NCBI GenBank assembly: GCA_023664455.1
Contig: JAMPFM010000018.1
Coordinates: forward strand, 1-45,702
Reading direction: 5' to 3'
Source of the DNA: Blautia sp.
GTDB lineage: Bacteria > Bacillota > Clostridia > Lachnospirales > Lachnospiraceae
DNA: 45,702 nt
In this document: piece after piece, positions 31,170-40,140 of the stretch
Numbering within the stretch: position 1 is the stretch's first letter
Layout of the letters: each line of letters opens with the position of its first letter
The notes under the pieces: model-generated
Seen by the model: the letters and a program-made list of their open reading frames with translations, nothing else
Database searches by the model: none
Told to the model about the DNA's origin: nothing
Position numbers and translations under genes: made by a program

Positions 31170-33719
31170 ATGAAAAATATAGAAATCGCGGAAAAGATTG
31201 CAGAAGAATCCATCGTATTATTAAAGAACGAGGAACAAACGCTTCCATTTTCCAAAGGGCAGCATATCGCTCTTTTTGGGAGAAGCCAGATAGACACGAT
31301 TTATTCCGGTAACGGTTCCGGTGCGGCATATGGGGCAAAAGGGAAAAATATTCTGGAAGAGTGTGAAAAGTGTGGAATCTGCGTAGAGCCGACGCTGAAA
31401 GCATATTATCAGAAGCAGATAGAGCAGGAAGCCAAAGAGAAAAAGGATGATTTTGACTGGTCTAACCTTGGGCAGATAGTGGCAAGCGGCGTGATGTATG
31501 AGATCTTTGCCAGATACAATGCACCGGCGCCAGAGTATGAAATTACAGAAGAGCAGCTTGCTATAGCTTGCGGCTTTACGGATACGGCGGTGTTGGTAAT
31601 CGGAAGAAATTCTGGCGGGGAAGAATGCGACCGCCATTTGGACGAGGACTATTATCTTACCGCTTCGGAGAAAAAGTTGACAGAGCAGATATGCAGCAGA
31701 TTTTCCAAAGTTGTCCTCATCTTAAATATCAACGGACTGATTGACTTGGCATGGATTCAAAAGTATGAGAGTATTAAAAGTATTCTTTTTATCGGGATTC
31801 CGGGGGAAGCTGGGGCGGAAGCGCTTGCAAAGATTTTGACTGGAATGGTCAATCCTTCTGGGAAACTTGCAGTGAGTATTGCGAGACACTATGAGGATTA
31901 TCCTTCGGCAAAGCATTTTTCATGGAATAAGGAGCAGCCGGAAGAATTGCTTACTTACGAGAGCTATGGTCTAAGCGCGGCGGACAATGGAAGCAGCGGA
32001 TTTGCCAAAAGTCCGGTTACTGTATATTGGGAAGATATTTTTGCCGGATACCGCTATTTTGATACGTTTGGGAAAGAGCCGCTCTTTCCGTTCGGTTTTG
32101 GATTGTCCTATTCCCGATTTGAGATAAAAGTGCTTGATGCAAAAAAAGAAGCGGATGGGATTCAGATAGAAGTAACGGTTAAAAATATTGGAAATGCGCC
32201 GGGAAAAGAAACGGTGCAGCTATATCTTCATACCAAAGATACGGCAATGCCCCATGCCCGCCAGGAGTTGAAAGGGTTTGAAAAGACGAAACTTCTTGCC
32301 CCACAGGAAGAGGATAAAATGATTCTGTCTGTGCCTTTTCGGGAGTTTGCACATTATGACGAGGCAGCGGCGGCATATGTGATTGAAAAGGGAAGTTATG
32401 AGTTATACCTTGGTAATTGTTCGAGAAATACAGAACTTGCAGCCCGTGTGGCAGTTGCGGAAGATATTCTGGCAGAGCAGTGTACGAATTGTCTTGGTCT
32501 TCGCCCGTGCAATGCAGGGAAAATTGATTTCTTATCGCTGGAAAAAGGTGCAGCGGGAAGCATGGAGAAGAACTCAGTAGAAAGCGCACTAAGGAGTATA
32601 GAAAATGACGCAGCGAAAAGCACGGAAAAAATTATAGAGAGAAAGTCAGAAAAGAACGAAGAAGAAAATAATAGAATAGAAATTTCGTGTGAATGGGAAT
32701 TTATTTTAAATAAAGACGATGTAAGACAGTTTGTCCCCCAATATCATGATGAAATTGCGGGAATAGAGAATGACAAAGTAAGCAGATTGTCTGTGGAGCA
32801 ACTTGCCGCTATGTGCGTAGGCTATGGACCGGGAACGCCTTTTTCGGCATTTGGCGATGGGAGCGACCCGGAAACCATTTTTGACAAGGACGGGGAACCG
32901 GTGACGACCAACAGTCATCCGACAGGAATTAATGGTTATGTTTCACCGGCAATCTTAAAAGAAGATATCCGCTCGGTGTTTTATAAAGATGGTCCCGCCG
33001 GCATCGGTGAGACAACGTGGCCTACGGAAATGCTGATTGCCTGTGCCTTTCATAAAGAGTTGTGGTATCAGTTCGGCGATGCGGTAGGAAAAGAATGCGA
33101 ACGGCAGCAGGTGGACGTCTGGCTTGCTCCGGCGATTAACTTGCATAGGAATCCTATGGGCGGGAGGAGTTTTGAGTATTTTTCGGAAGACCCATATCTG
33201 ACCGGAATCTGTGCTTGTGAAATTGCGAAAGGCGTACAGGAAAATCATCCGGTTCTGGTCTGTCCGAAGCATTTTGTGGTGAACGAGCAGGAAACATACA
33301 GGCGTGGGAATGCGAAGAAAAATTATGATGCCGTGGATTCCATCATACAGGAACGGACGGTGAGGGAAATTTATTTGAAACCGTTTGAAATGTTGGTAAA
33401 AGATGCGGATATTGCCTGTGTGATGACTTCCTTTAATAAAATAAACGGCGTCTTTGCAGGAGGAAACAGCGCGCTCTGCACACAGATTTTACGTGGCGAG
33501 TGGGGCTTTGAAGGCGTGGTTGTTACTGATTGGGGCGATATGGATATCGTCGTGGACGGTGCGGATGCCGTTGCTGCAGGCAACGATATCGTAATGCCGG
33601 GCGGTCCGCCGGTGATTGCCCAGATTCTAAAAGGGTTAGAAGAAGGAAGAGTGACAAGAGATGCTATGGAAAAAGCGGTAAGAAATCTGCTGAAAATGAC
33701 AGGAGGGAAATTTTCATGA
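31170..33719 (+). CDS. GH3-family beta-glycosidase with permuted domain order
   Basis: 849 residues from the ATG at 31170; a TTG two codons earlier has better spacing to AGGAGG and is a real alternative. The order is reversed: residues 1-240 are the alpha/beta sandwich domain (EESIVLLKNEEQTLPF, SGNGSGAAYG, IPGEAGAEALAKIL), 290-430 the FnIII-like domain (GKETVQLYLHTKD), then a charged linker (about 455-500), then the TIM barrel (YKDGPAGIGETTWP, GGRSFEYFSEDPYLTG, VCPKHFVVNEQET, VVTDWG with nucleophile Asp787). Such swapped GH3 enzymes are known from Ruminococcus and Butyrivibrio beta-glucosidases. It is cytoplasmic. The stop overlaps the GH94 start (ATGA). Confidence 0.92.
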   Translation: MKNIEIAEKIAEESIVLLKNEEQTLPFSKGQHIALFGRSQIDTIYSGNGSGAAYGAKGKNILEECEKCGICVEPTLKAYYQKQIEQEAKEKKDDFDWSNLGQIVASGVMYEIFARYNAPAPEYEITEEQLAIACGFTDTAVLVIGRNSGGEECDRHLDEDYYLTASEKKLTEQICSRFSKVVLILNINGLIDLAWIQKYESIKSILFIGIPGEAGAEALAKILTGMVNPSGKLAVSIARHYEDYPSAKHFSWNKEQPEELLTYESYGLSAADNGSSGFAKSPVTVYWEDIFAGYRYFDTFGKEPLFPFGFGLSYSRFEIKVLDAKKEADGIQIEVTVKNIGNAPGKETVQLYLHTKDTAMPHARQELKGFEKTKLLAPQEEDKMILSVPFREFAHYDEAAAAYVIEKGSYELYLGNCSRNTELAARVAVAEDILAEQCTNCLGLRPCNAGKIDFLSLEKGAAGSMEKNSVESALRSIENDAAKSTEKIIERKSEKNEEENNRIEISCEWEFILNKDDVRQFVPQYHDEIAGIENDKVSRLSVEQLAAMCVGYGPGTPFSAFGDGSDPETIFDKDGEPVTTNSHPTGINGYVSPAILKEDIRSVFYKDGPAGIGETTWPTEMLIACAFHKELWYQFGDAVGKECERQQVDVWLAPAINLHRNPMGGRSFEYFSEDPYLTGICACEIAKGVQENHPVLVCPKHFVVNEQETYRRGNAKKNYDAVDSIIQERTVREIYLKPFEMLVKDADIACVMTSFNKINGVFAGGNSALCTQILRGEWGFEGVVVTDWGDMDIVVDGADAVAAGNDIVMPGGPPVIAQILKGLEEGRVTRDAMEKAVRNLLKMTGGKFS

Positions 33720-36016
33720 GCGAATTATATCATTTTACAGAGGATGGAAATACTTGTGTGATTACCAATCCTAAGACGCCGCGTTATTGGTACAATTATC
33801 TATGGAATGAAAATGGATATTGTGCCCAGATTGCCCAGACGGGGCAGGGACGCAGTTATTATATTGACGAAAAAGCGAATATGTGCCGCATCAATCAAGG
33901 AGACAACCGGTATGTTTACCTGCGCGATGAGGAAAGCGGATCATTCTGGAATATCGGGAAAGGCCCGTCCGACCAGCCGGTGGACTCTTATCAGTGCAGC
34001 CACAGTATCTGGGACTCGGTAATTGAGACCGGGAAAGACAAGATTCATGCGGACTGGCAGATTTTTGTCCCGCAGGACGCCTATCATGAGATGTGGAAGC
34101 TGGCCGTGCGCAACGAGGATAACAGGCAGCGGACGATCAGTCTTTTTGCCGCCGTTTCGTTTGAATTGGAGGGGTTTGCTTATCCACGCTATTATGAGAT
34201 GTACCGCTGTCTTGAGACGGGATTCGATGAGCAGATTAACGGAGTATTCTGTCAGTCCAGTCATCCTTTTGCCCCGCACAAAAGATATAATAGTTTTCTG
34301 GCATCATCAAAAGAAGTGACGGCTTATGACGGCGATCTGACTGCTTTCTGCGGTTCTACCCAGACCCAGACACGTCTCGACACTTCCCCGGTGGCGTTGT
34401 TTGTCCGTCCAGAAGTTGTGGCGGAGGGAAAAGACTGTACAGGGTCTGAGGCGGCGCTTTTTATCCCAGGCGGCGTGCTGCAGCATAAATTGATGCTTGA
34501 AGTAGGTGAAGAAAAAGAAATTTACATGGTCTTCGGGGTTTGCGAATCGAGGGAGGAAGCCGCAGAGGTTGTAAAGAAATATAATCATAGAGATGCTTTC
34601 TTACAAGAGTATCAGCGGACGAAAGAGGCAGTTTTAGGAAAATACAATGCACTTTCACTGCGTATACCGGATGAAAAACTGGGTGTGCAGTTAAATTCAT
34701 GGATTAAGAAACAGGTGGATTTCTGTATTGTCGGGAAAAAAGGCGTGCGGGATAATCTTCAGATTGCAGTCGCCCTGTTAAATTTCCGGCCTGAGAAGGC
34801 GAAACAGGAAATATTGGAATGTCTGCGTCATCAGTTTAAGGACGGACATACCGTGCTGACATGGTATCCTTATGATGATACGCGTTATTCTGACCAGCCA
34901 TTCTGGATTATCTGGGCGGTTTGCGCTTTGATGAAAGAAACAGGAGACTTTTCCATCTTGGAACAGAGCCTTGCATGGCAGGACGGAGGAGAAGGTACGG
35001 TATTAGAACATATTAAGGCAGCAGCGGCGTGTCTGATTGCCGACAAGGGGGCAAACGGTCTGATTAAGATTCATTTTGCAGACTGGAATGATGCTTTGAA
35101 TATTACGACAGACCCGGAAGCGGAATCCGTCATGCTTTCCCATCAGACCTGTCTGGGATTCCTCGAATTGTCGCAGCTTATGGAAGCGGCGGGCGATACC
35201 GCGTATGCCGCATATATAAAAGAGCAGTATGAAATTTTGAAAACCGCCATCAACGAATATGCATGGGATGGGAATTGGTATGTACGCGCGTTGACCAAAG
35301 ATGGCAAAATCGGCAGTAAAGACAGTGAAGGAAGCCATATTTATCTGAATGCGCAGACGTGGGGAATCCTTGGTGATGTGGCGCCGGAAGACCGGTTGGA
35401 AAAAGTGGTGGCGGCAATAGACGGCATGGAGCAGGATTTTGGCTTTCCTTTAAATTTACCGCCTTATGATTCTTACCTTCCAGAGACCGGAAGAATGTCC
35501 GGTATGCTGCCCGGATTGTTTGAAAATGGCGGCGTATATTGCCATGCTTCCGCTTTTAAGCTGCTTGCGGACTGCAAACTCGGACGTGCGAAAGAAGCCA
35601 TACGGACGTTGAAGAAGATTATGCCGGACAGTGATAAAAATCCCTCAGAGCGGTCCGGGGCGGAACCTTATGTTTTCACCAACTGTTATGCGACGCACCC
35701 CAAGTATTATGGGAAATCTTACCAATCATGGACGACAGGCACATCGGCGTGGTCCCTGCGCTGCATGGTGGAAGGAATCCTCGGTGTAAAAAGGGATTAT
35801 GCCGGACTTAAATTAGAACCTTGTATGCCGGAGGACTGGACTTCTGCGGAGATTACGAGGCAGTTTCGCGGGGCATGGTATCACATCGTAATCTGTAATC
35901 CAGACCACAGGAGTCATGGCATGTCTTCTATTACTGTAGATAATAAGCAGATTGGCGGAAATCAGATTCCCGATTTTCGCGATGGAAAGACGCATGAGAT
36001 ATGCGTGATTTTATAG
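33716..36016 (+). CDS. GH94-family glycoside phosphorylase
   Basis: 766 residues from the ATG at 33716, coupled by ATGA to the GH3 gene; the longer frame upstream is only overlap. The N-terminal beta-sandwich starts YHFTEDGNTCVITNPKTPRYW, as in cellobiose phosphorylases. The (alpha/alpha)6 barrel holds KKGVRDNLQIAV (aligned to GFRDSNQD), HFADWNDALN at 453-462 with the general-acid Asp, and GTSAWSLRCMVEG near the phosphate site. It should split a beta-glucoside with phosphate to give glucose-1-phosphate plus an acceptor. Acceptor and linkage (cellobiose, laminaribiose, sophorose, other) cannot be read here. Pairing with GH3 fits cytoplasmic breakdown of imported oligosaccharides. Confidence 0.9.
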   Translation: MSELYHFTEDGNTCVITNPKTPRYWYNYLWNENGYCAQIAQTGQGRSYYIDEKANMCRINQGDNRYVYLRDEESGSFWNIGKGPSDQPVDSYQCSHSIWDSVIETGKDKIHADWQIFVPQDAYHEMWKLAVRNEDNRQRTISLFAAVSFELEGFAYPRYYEMYRCLETGFDEQINGVFCQSSHPFAPHKRYNSFLASSKEVTAYDGDLTAFCGSTQTQTRLDTSPVALFVRPEVVAEGKDCTGSEAALFIPGGVLQHKLMLEVGEEKEIYMVFGVCESREEAAEVVKKYNHRDAFLQEYQRTKEAVLGKYNALSLRIPDEKLGVQLNSWIKKQVDFCIVGKKGVRDNLQIAVALLNFRPEKAKQEILECLRHQFKDGHTVLTWYPYDDTRYSDQPFWIIWAVCALMKETGDFSILEQSLAWQDGGEGTVLEHIKAAAACLIADKGANGLIKIHFADWNDALNITTDPEAESVMLSHQTCLGFLELSQLMEAAGDTAYAAYIKEQYEILKTAINEYAWDGNWYVRALTKDGKIGSKDSEGSHIYLNAQTWGILGDVAPEDRLEKVVAAIDGMEQDFGFPLNLPPYDSYLPETGRMSGMLPGLFENGGVYCHASAFKLLADCKLGRAKEAIRTLKKIMPDSDKNPSERSGAEPYVFTNCYATHPKYYGKSYQSWTTGTSAWSLRCMVEGILGVKRDYAGLKLEPCMPEDWTSAEITRQFRGAWYHIVICNPDHRSHGMSSITVDNKQIGGNQIPDFRDGKTHEICVIL

Positions 36017-36023
36017 GATATTA

Positions 36024-37217
36024 TCAGAGAGTGTTCTGTTTTCGATACTGCATGGGCGTCATGCCATATTGTTTCTTAAATAGATTTTGAAAATAGGACT
36101 GGCTGGAAAAGCAGAGGTATGCGCTGATTTCAGAAAGGGATTTGTCGGTAAATGCCAGCATACTTTTGGCTTCTTCCAGCTTGCAGCGGGTAATGTACGC
36201 ACTTGCATGGACGCCAAGCTCCTTCTGGAATTTCTTAGTTACATAAGAAGGGCTCCGGTGAATATGTTCTGCAACGTCGTCCAATGTAATATGTTCATTA
36301 ATGTGTGTCTGGATGAAATTCATGCAGTGATAAAGGTCGGATGAGAGTCCGCCCGGTTTTTTCGTCTCGCCGACCCGCTGGCAGAAATCAAACTGCATGG
36401 CGTACATGAGATTTCCAATGGCTTCCACTGTCGTCAGTTTCTCACATTCCTGAATGTAGTAATCGACTAACTGATAGGTTTTTTCGATGTCCAGACCGCC
36501 GGGAATTGCCCCGTCGAATCCAGTTTTTACAGCAGCGGAAATAAACAGGTTTTTGGCGTGACGCAGCGGTGAGGCAGCAAGGGTTCCTTCATTCAAGCTT
36601 GTGTGCATATTGTTTTCATAGAAAGTTTTCAATGCGGTCGGATTTCCGCTTTTTATTTTTTCTAACATGGTCTGTTCAAAAAAATAGGTGTTGTGATAAT
36701 TGCCGCGTTCCAGATTTTCCATGCGCTTTATGACCGCCGAGTTTTTGCGGTCGGCGTTTTCAGCCGGGGAGGTAAGATAAAGTTCCTCAATATCGGATTT
36801 TCGTCCATTTAGCGCCACGAAAAGGAACAGCAGGTGTTTGCCAAGCTGGGCATGGCTTAATGTCGGAATCTGGTAAAGAAGCTCTTCAAACGGTTCTTTG
36901 ACAGATAGCGGCAGCATCATTTCTTTCATGCACTTTCGCACGATATCGTCTGTTACGCCAAAATGGAAGGTTGGTCCTAATATAACGTCATAGTCCGTAT
37001 TTTCCACATGGACACGCCCATATTCTATATCTGGGGATAAGGCGCAGAAGGAAGGGTTGTGTTCGAGAGGAAATATATCATAGGCAGCAGTAAATTCCGC
37101 AGTTCCTATTGATAAAGCTTCGCCGAGGGAAGAGTAGACAGGTTTGTCTTCTTTTAATAGGGAAACGGGAATCTGGGTTGCGACGAAGTAGGAACGGCAG
37201 AAAGCGGTATAGTTCAT
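36024..37217 (-). CDS. AraC-family transcriptional regulator, full-length form
   Basis: 397 residues from the ATG at 37217 (MNYTAFCRSYF), with AAAGGAG 6 bases upstream; the longer frame is not credible. Residues 1-180 look like a ligand or sensor domain, 180-295 a helical middle part shared with the regulator at 26159-26887, and 297-397 the AraC DNA-binding domain (LDDVAEHIHRSPSYVTKKFQKELG; SLSEISAYLCFSSQSYFQNLFKKQYG). It is convergent with the GH94 operon and divergent from the clan GH-A gene. A long hairpin repeat (37274-37440) and a 20-bp repeat operator lie in the divergent region. Confidence 0.93.
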   Translation of the reverse strand: MNYTAFCRSYFVATQIPVSLLKEDKPVYSSLGEALSIGTAEFTAAYDIFPLEHNPSFCALSPDIEYGRVHVENTDYDVILGPTFHFGVTDDIVRKCMKEMMLPLSVKEPFEELLYQIPTLSHAQLGKHLLFLFVALNGRKSDIEELYLTSPAENADRKNSAVIKRMENLERGNYHNTYFFEQTMLEKIKSGNPTALKTFYENNMHTSLNEGTLAASPLRHAKNLFISAAVKTGFDGAIPGGLDIEKTYQLVDYYIQECEKLTTVEAIGNLMYAMQFDFCQRVGETKKPGGLSSDLYHCMNFIQTHINEHITLDDVAEHIHRSPSYVTKKFQKELGVHASAYITRCKLEEAKSMLAFTDKSLSEISAYLCFSSQSYFQNLFKKQYGMTPMQYRKQNTL

Positions 37218-37273
37218 TATGGGCTCCTTTCGAGGGGGTGATACTTTATTTGGAGAAAATGTGAAACAGGGAT

Positions 37274-37440
37274 TTGCAGCCGTCCGTTGCGCAGAAGATA
37301 TCATCCAACGCAGGCCCGCTCTCGCTACGGTTCAAACGCAGCGGTACTAAGTTCAAAAGCCGCTAAGCGTCTTTTTCACTAAGTACCGGCGTTTTCACAG
37401 TGCCTGCTTATGGATGATATCTTCTGCACAACTGCACATT
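37274..37440. repeat. Long hairpin-forming intergenic repeat, copy 2
   Basis: A 167-bp element sharing ends and internal blocks with 2528-2760. Outer arms 37287-37307 and 37411-37431 pair at 20 of 21 positions (GCAGAAGATATCATCCA with its complement). Inner pairs are GCAGGC/GCCTGC and CGGTACT/AGTACCG. Compared with copy 1, three stem pairs differ on both sides yet still pair. It lies upstream of the AraC gene, in its leader or promoter. The loop is shorter than in copy 1. Confidence 0.75.
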
Positions 37441-37460
37441 CTCAGAGATATATATTGAAT

Positions 37461-37514
37461 ATTACAATATTATGCCGGAAATTACAATATGGAAACGAAA
37501 ATTAGTTTTATACT
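37461..37514 (+). promoter_or_regulatory. Candidate AraC operator, site 3, and promoter of the GH-A operon
   Basis: Direct repeats at an exact 20-bp period: ATTACAATATTATGCCGGAA (37461-37480) and ATTACAATATGGAAACGAAA (37481-37500), with a weak third start ATTAG. A TATACT -10 follows at 37509-37514. The second repeat covers the -35 position, where no -35 consensus exists, the class II activator layout. Confidence 0.7.
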
Positions 37515-37637
37515 TATAAAAAATACGACAATTCAGACATTTTGAATTGCGCGGGAAGCGAAACATGGAGCATGGGGTATGAGACATGAGACGTGGAAAA
37601 AGAAATGACAAAGATTGAAAAGGAAAAGGAGGATGCA

Positions 37638-40073
37638 ATGAAACAAAATATTCGGATTCATAAGGCGGAAGCGAATAAGGGAGTGTTGGATTACTCATGG
37701 CTTTTGGATGCGCCGGCTGGGAAACATGGGTTTGTGAAAGAGCGGGGCGGTCATCTCTATTTTGAGGACGGTACAAGAGCTAGATTTCTTGGTTTCAACA
37801 TGGCAACGAGGTCGGCGACGCCGACACATGAGGCTGCTGATAAGCTGGCGGAGCGTTTTGCGACGATGGGCGTTAATATAATCCGCCTTCATGCGGCTGA
37901 CGCGCCGATTGGGGAAGAACCCTGCAGTTGGTCACAGACGAAGGAGGCGCCGTTATTAGATTATGAAAGCGGGTCTACCATAGAATTTAACAAAGAAGGA
38001 CTGGACCGTTTTGATTATTTTGCGGCGAAGCTGAAAGAAAAAGGAATTTATCTTCATGTTGACCTGATGGTTGCAAGGCGCATGCTTCCTGGGGACGATT
38101 TGGATTATCCGGGTTCTTTTCAGGAGTGCGTGAAAATGTTCCCAATGATAAACGAACGTCTGATACAGCTACAGATGGAATATGCGCGGAAAATGCTGAC
38201 GCATGTCAATCCTTATACGGGTCTTGCATTGGTTGATGATCCCGCAGTAGTAGTCGTTCAGATGAACAATGAGGAATCTGCAATTAAAGGAACCGGGGAA
38301 GTACAGAGTAATCCTGACCTTGTTCCCTATGAAGAAGAAGTTGTCAGGAAGTTTAATGCATTTCTTCTCAATAAATATGGCACGAGGGAAAGACTGAAAG
38401 AAGCTTGGACAGCGGATGGCGTATGCGCGCTGGAGGATGACGAGGATCCGGCGAAGAACACCGTGCGCAGAGTACAGGGAAATTTCGTCCAGCCAGCGAA
38501 CGACCCGAACGGCGACTGGAAAGGAAGCGACTGGATGCCGTCGCCGGCAAGATATGCGGATTTCATGGAATTTGGCATTGCAAATAACCGCCGATTCTAC
38601 AGAAGATTTAAGAATTTCCTAATCTCACTCGGTGTCAGGGTTCCGATTGCAGCCAGCAACCTGCTTGGCGGTGCGGCGGATGTGTATGGGCATACGGATG
38701 GTGATATCATGGAAAATAATAGTTATTTTAATCATCCTCTTCTGCCGTTTCATGGCACGACATTTACGGTTCCTGGCCCGACGGAGTATGTCAGTGTCAA
38801 TCCGCTGACGCTTCAGACGGGAGCTGGCAGCATTGCGACGACGATTCTGTCACTTGCCTCGGAAGCGGTTGTAGATAAGAAACCGTTTATGATTACGGAG
38901 TGGAATGAATACGGCTTGCACCCTTTCCATTCAACAGCTTTCGTACATACAATCGCATATGCCTGTCTGAACGATTGGGACGGTCTGATTTTGTATAATT
39001 ATCAGACATCCGAGAATTGGGATGATCAGCCAGCCGATGAAATTTTAAATATATTTGATGCATATAACGACCCGGCGGTTGCCTGTCAGTGGGGATTCAT
39101 GGCGTCTATGTTCTTAAAAGGAATGGTACAGACGGCGAAGAATAAAATCGATATTGTATACACGCAGGATGATTTGAAGACGCTTCCCAATTGGCACGCT
39201 ATGAACCATACATTTATACCGTATGTATCTTCTCTTAGAAATGTCTTTATCGATAGCGGCTCTAAATACCGTGGAGATGGAGAAGTCGCTATCAATGCAG
39301 GGTTTTTCAATGGCGGGGATTTGAGTGAAGCAAAGCATGGCGTCTACTATGCATGGTCGAAATATAGAGATGCATTCCGCAGAGCGGAAGATAAAAAACG
39401 CCTTGCGCTGGCAGCCGAAGGGGCAGAAGAAATCAGTAATGGTATTTATCAAGGCGCACAGCAGCTTGTTATCAATGAAATCAGCAATCTGGCAGGAACT
39501 GGCAATTATACGGAATATGCGAAGGTTCTGGACAAAGCATTCAAGAAGTGGGGCGTCTGGGACGAAATATCGGGTTATGTAGATGGTAAATTGGTATCGG
39601 ATACGGGCGAAATTTGTTTTGATGCGGACCAGAAACGCTTTGCGGTAAGTACGCCATACTGCGGATATTTTTCCGGCGCGCCGGAAGAGGAAACAAAGCT
39701 TACGGATAAAATCCGGCTTCAGATTCAAAACGAGAGAATGTCCGTGTCTGTCATGGCGAAAAATGCGGAAACGCTGGATACGGCATCAGAGTTTATTCTG
39801 ACCGCTATGGGCGAGACCGGCAATAATGGCAATACTTATGAGCCGGGGCAGCAGATGATGGGAATCACATTTACCAATGTGACGTTAAAAGGAAAACTTT
39901 TCGCGGAAACCATCGAAGGTGTGCTGAAAGTCAAGGCAGCGAAAGCTAGACTGGAAGTTTTAAATCCAGTCGGGGAAGTAATCGACACCTTGGATGGTAT
40001 TGTAGATGGAGAAGAGGTTTGCTTTGACCTTAAAGAAACAAAGGGCATTATGTTCCATCTTATTATTGAATGA
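37638..40073 (+). CDS. Clan GH-A (GH5-like) glycoside hydrolase, family uncertain
   Basis: 811 residues from the ATG at 37638, with AGGAGG 5 bases upstream. The N-terminal two thirds form a (beta/alpha)8 barrel: FEDGTRARFLGFN near 42-54, GVNIIRLHAADAP near 78-90, VVVVQMNNEESA with candidate acid/base Glu212, and FMITEWNEYG with candidate nucleophile Glu421. The C-terminal part (about 560-811) is beta-rich and of unknown role. There is no signal peptide, so it is cytoplasmic. It resembles proteins annotated as cellulase-like or GH5-type, but I cannot place it in a numbered family. It is followed 67 bases later by a GPH symporter, one operon. Confidence 0.8.
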   Translation: MKQNIRIHKAEANKGVLDYSWLLDAPAGKHGFVKERGGHLYFEDGTRARFLGFNMATRSATPTHEAADKLAERFATMGVNIIRLHAADAPIGEEPCSWSQTKEAPLLDYESGSTIEFNKEGLDRFDYFAAKLKEKGIYLHVDLMVARRMLPGDDLDYPGSFQECVKMFPMINERLIQLQMEYARKMLTHVNPYTGLALVDDPAVVVVQMNNEESAIKGTGEVQSNPDLVPYEEEVVRKFNAFLLNKYGTRERLKEAWTADGVCALEDDEDPAKNTVRRVQGNFVQPANDPNGDWKGSDWMPSPARYADFMEFGIANNRRFYRRFKNFLISLGVRVPIAASNLLGGAADVYGHTDGDIMENNSYFNHPLLPFHGTTFTVPGPTEYVSVNPLTLQTGAGSIATTILSLASEAVVDKKPFMITEWNEYGLHPFHSTAFVHTIAYACLNDWDGLILYNYQTSENWDDQPADEILNIFDAYNDPAVACQWGFMASMFLKGMVQTAKNKIDIVYTQDDLKTLPNWHAMNHTFIPYVSSLRNVFIDSGSKYRGDGEVAINAGFFNGGDLSEAKHGVYYAWSKYRDAFRRAEDKKRLALAAEGAEEISNGIYQGAQQLVINEISNLAGTGNYTEYAKVLDKAFKKWGVWDEISGYVDGKLVSDTGEICFDADQKRFAVSTPYCGYFSGAPEEETKLTDKIRLQIQNERMSVSVMAKNAETLDTASEFILTAMGETGNNGNTYEPGQQMMGITFTNVTLKGKLFAETIEGVLKVKAAKARLEVLNPVGEVIDTLDGIVDGEEVCFDLKETKGIMFHLIIE

Positions 40074-40140
40074 GGTATTTCATAATAGGGGAAAATGCAG
40101 CATGTTCAAAAAGAACAAATAAAACAATTGGAGGGTAAAA

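Noticed and set aside
33530-33715. N-terminal extension of the GH94 gene with Arg-rich sequence
   Set aside because: It is the out-of-frame shadow of the GH3 barrel; phosphorylase homology starts at 33716 with an ATGA overlap.
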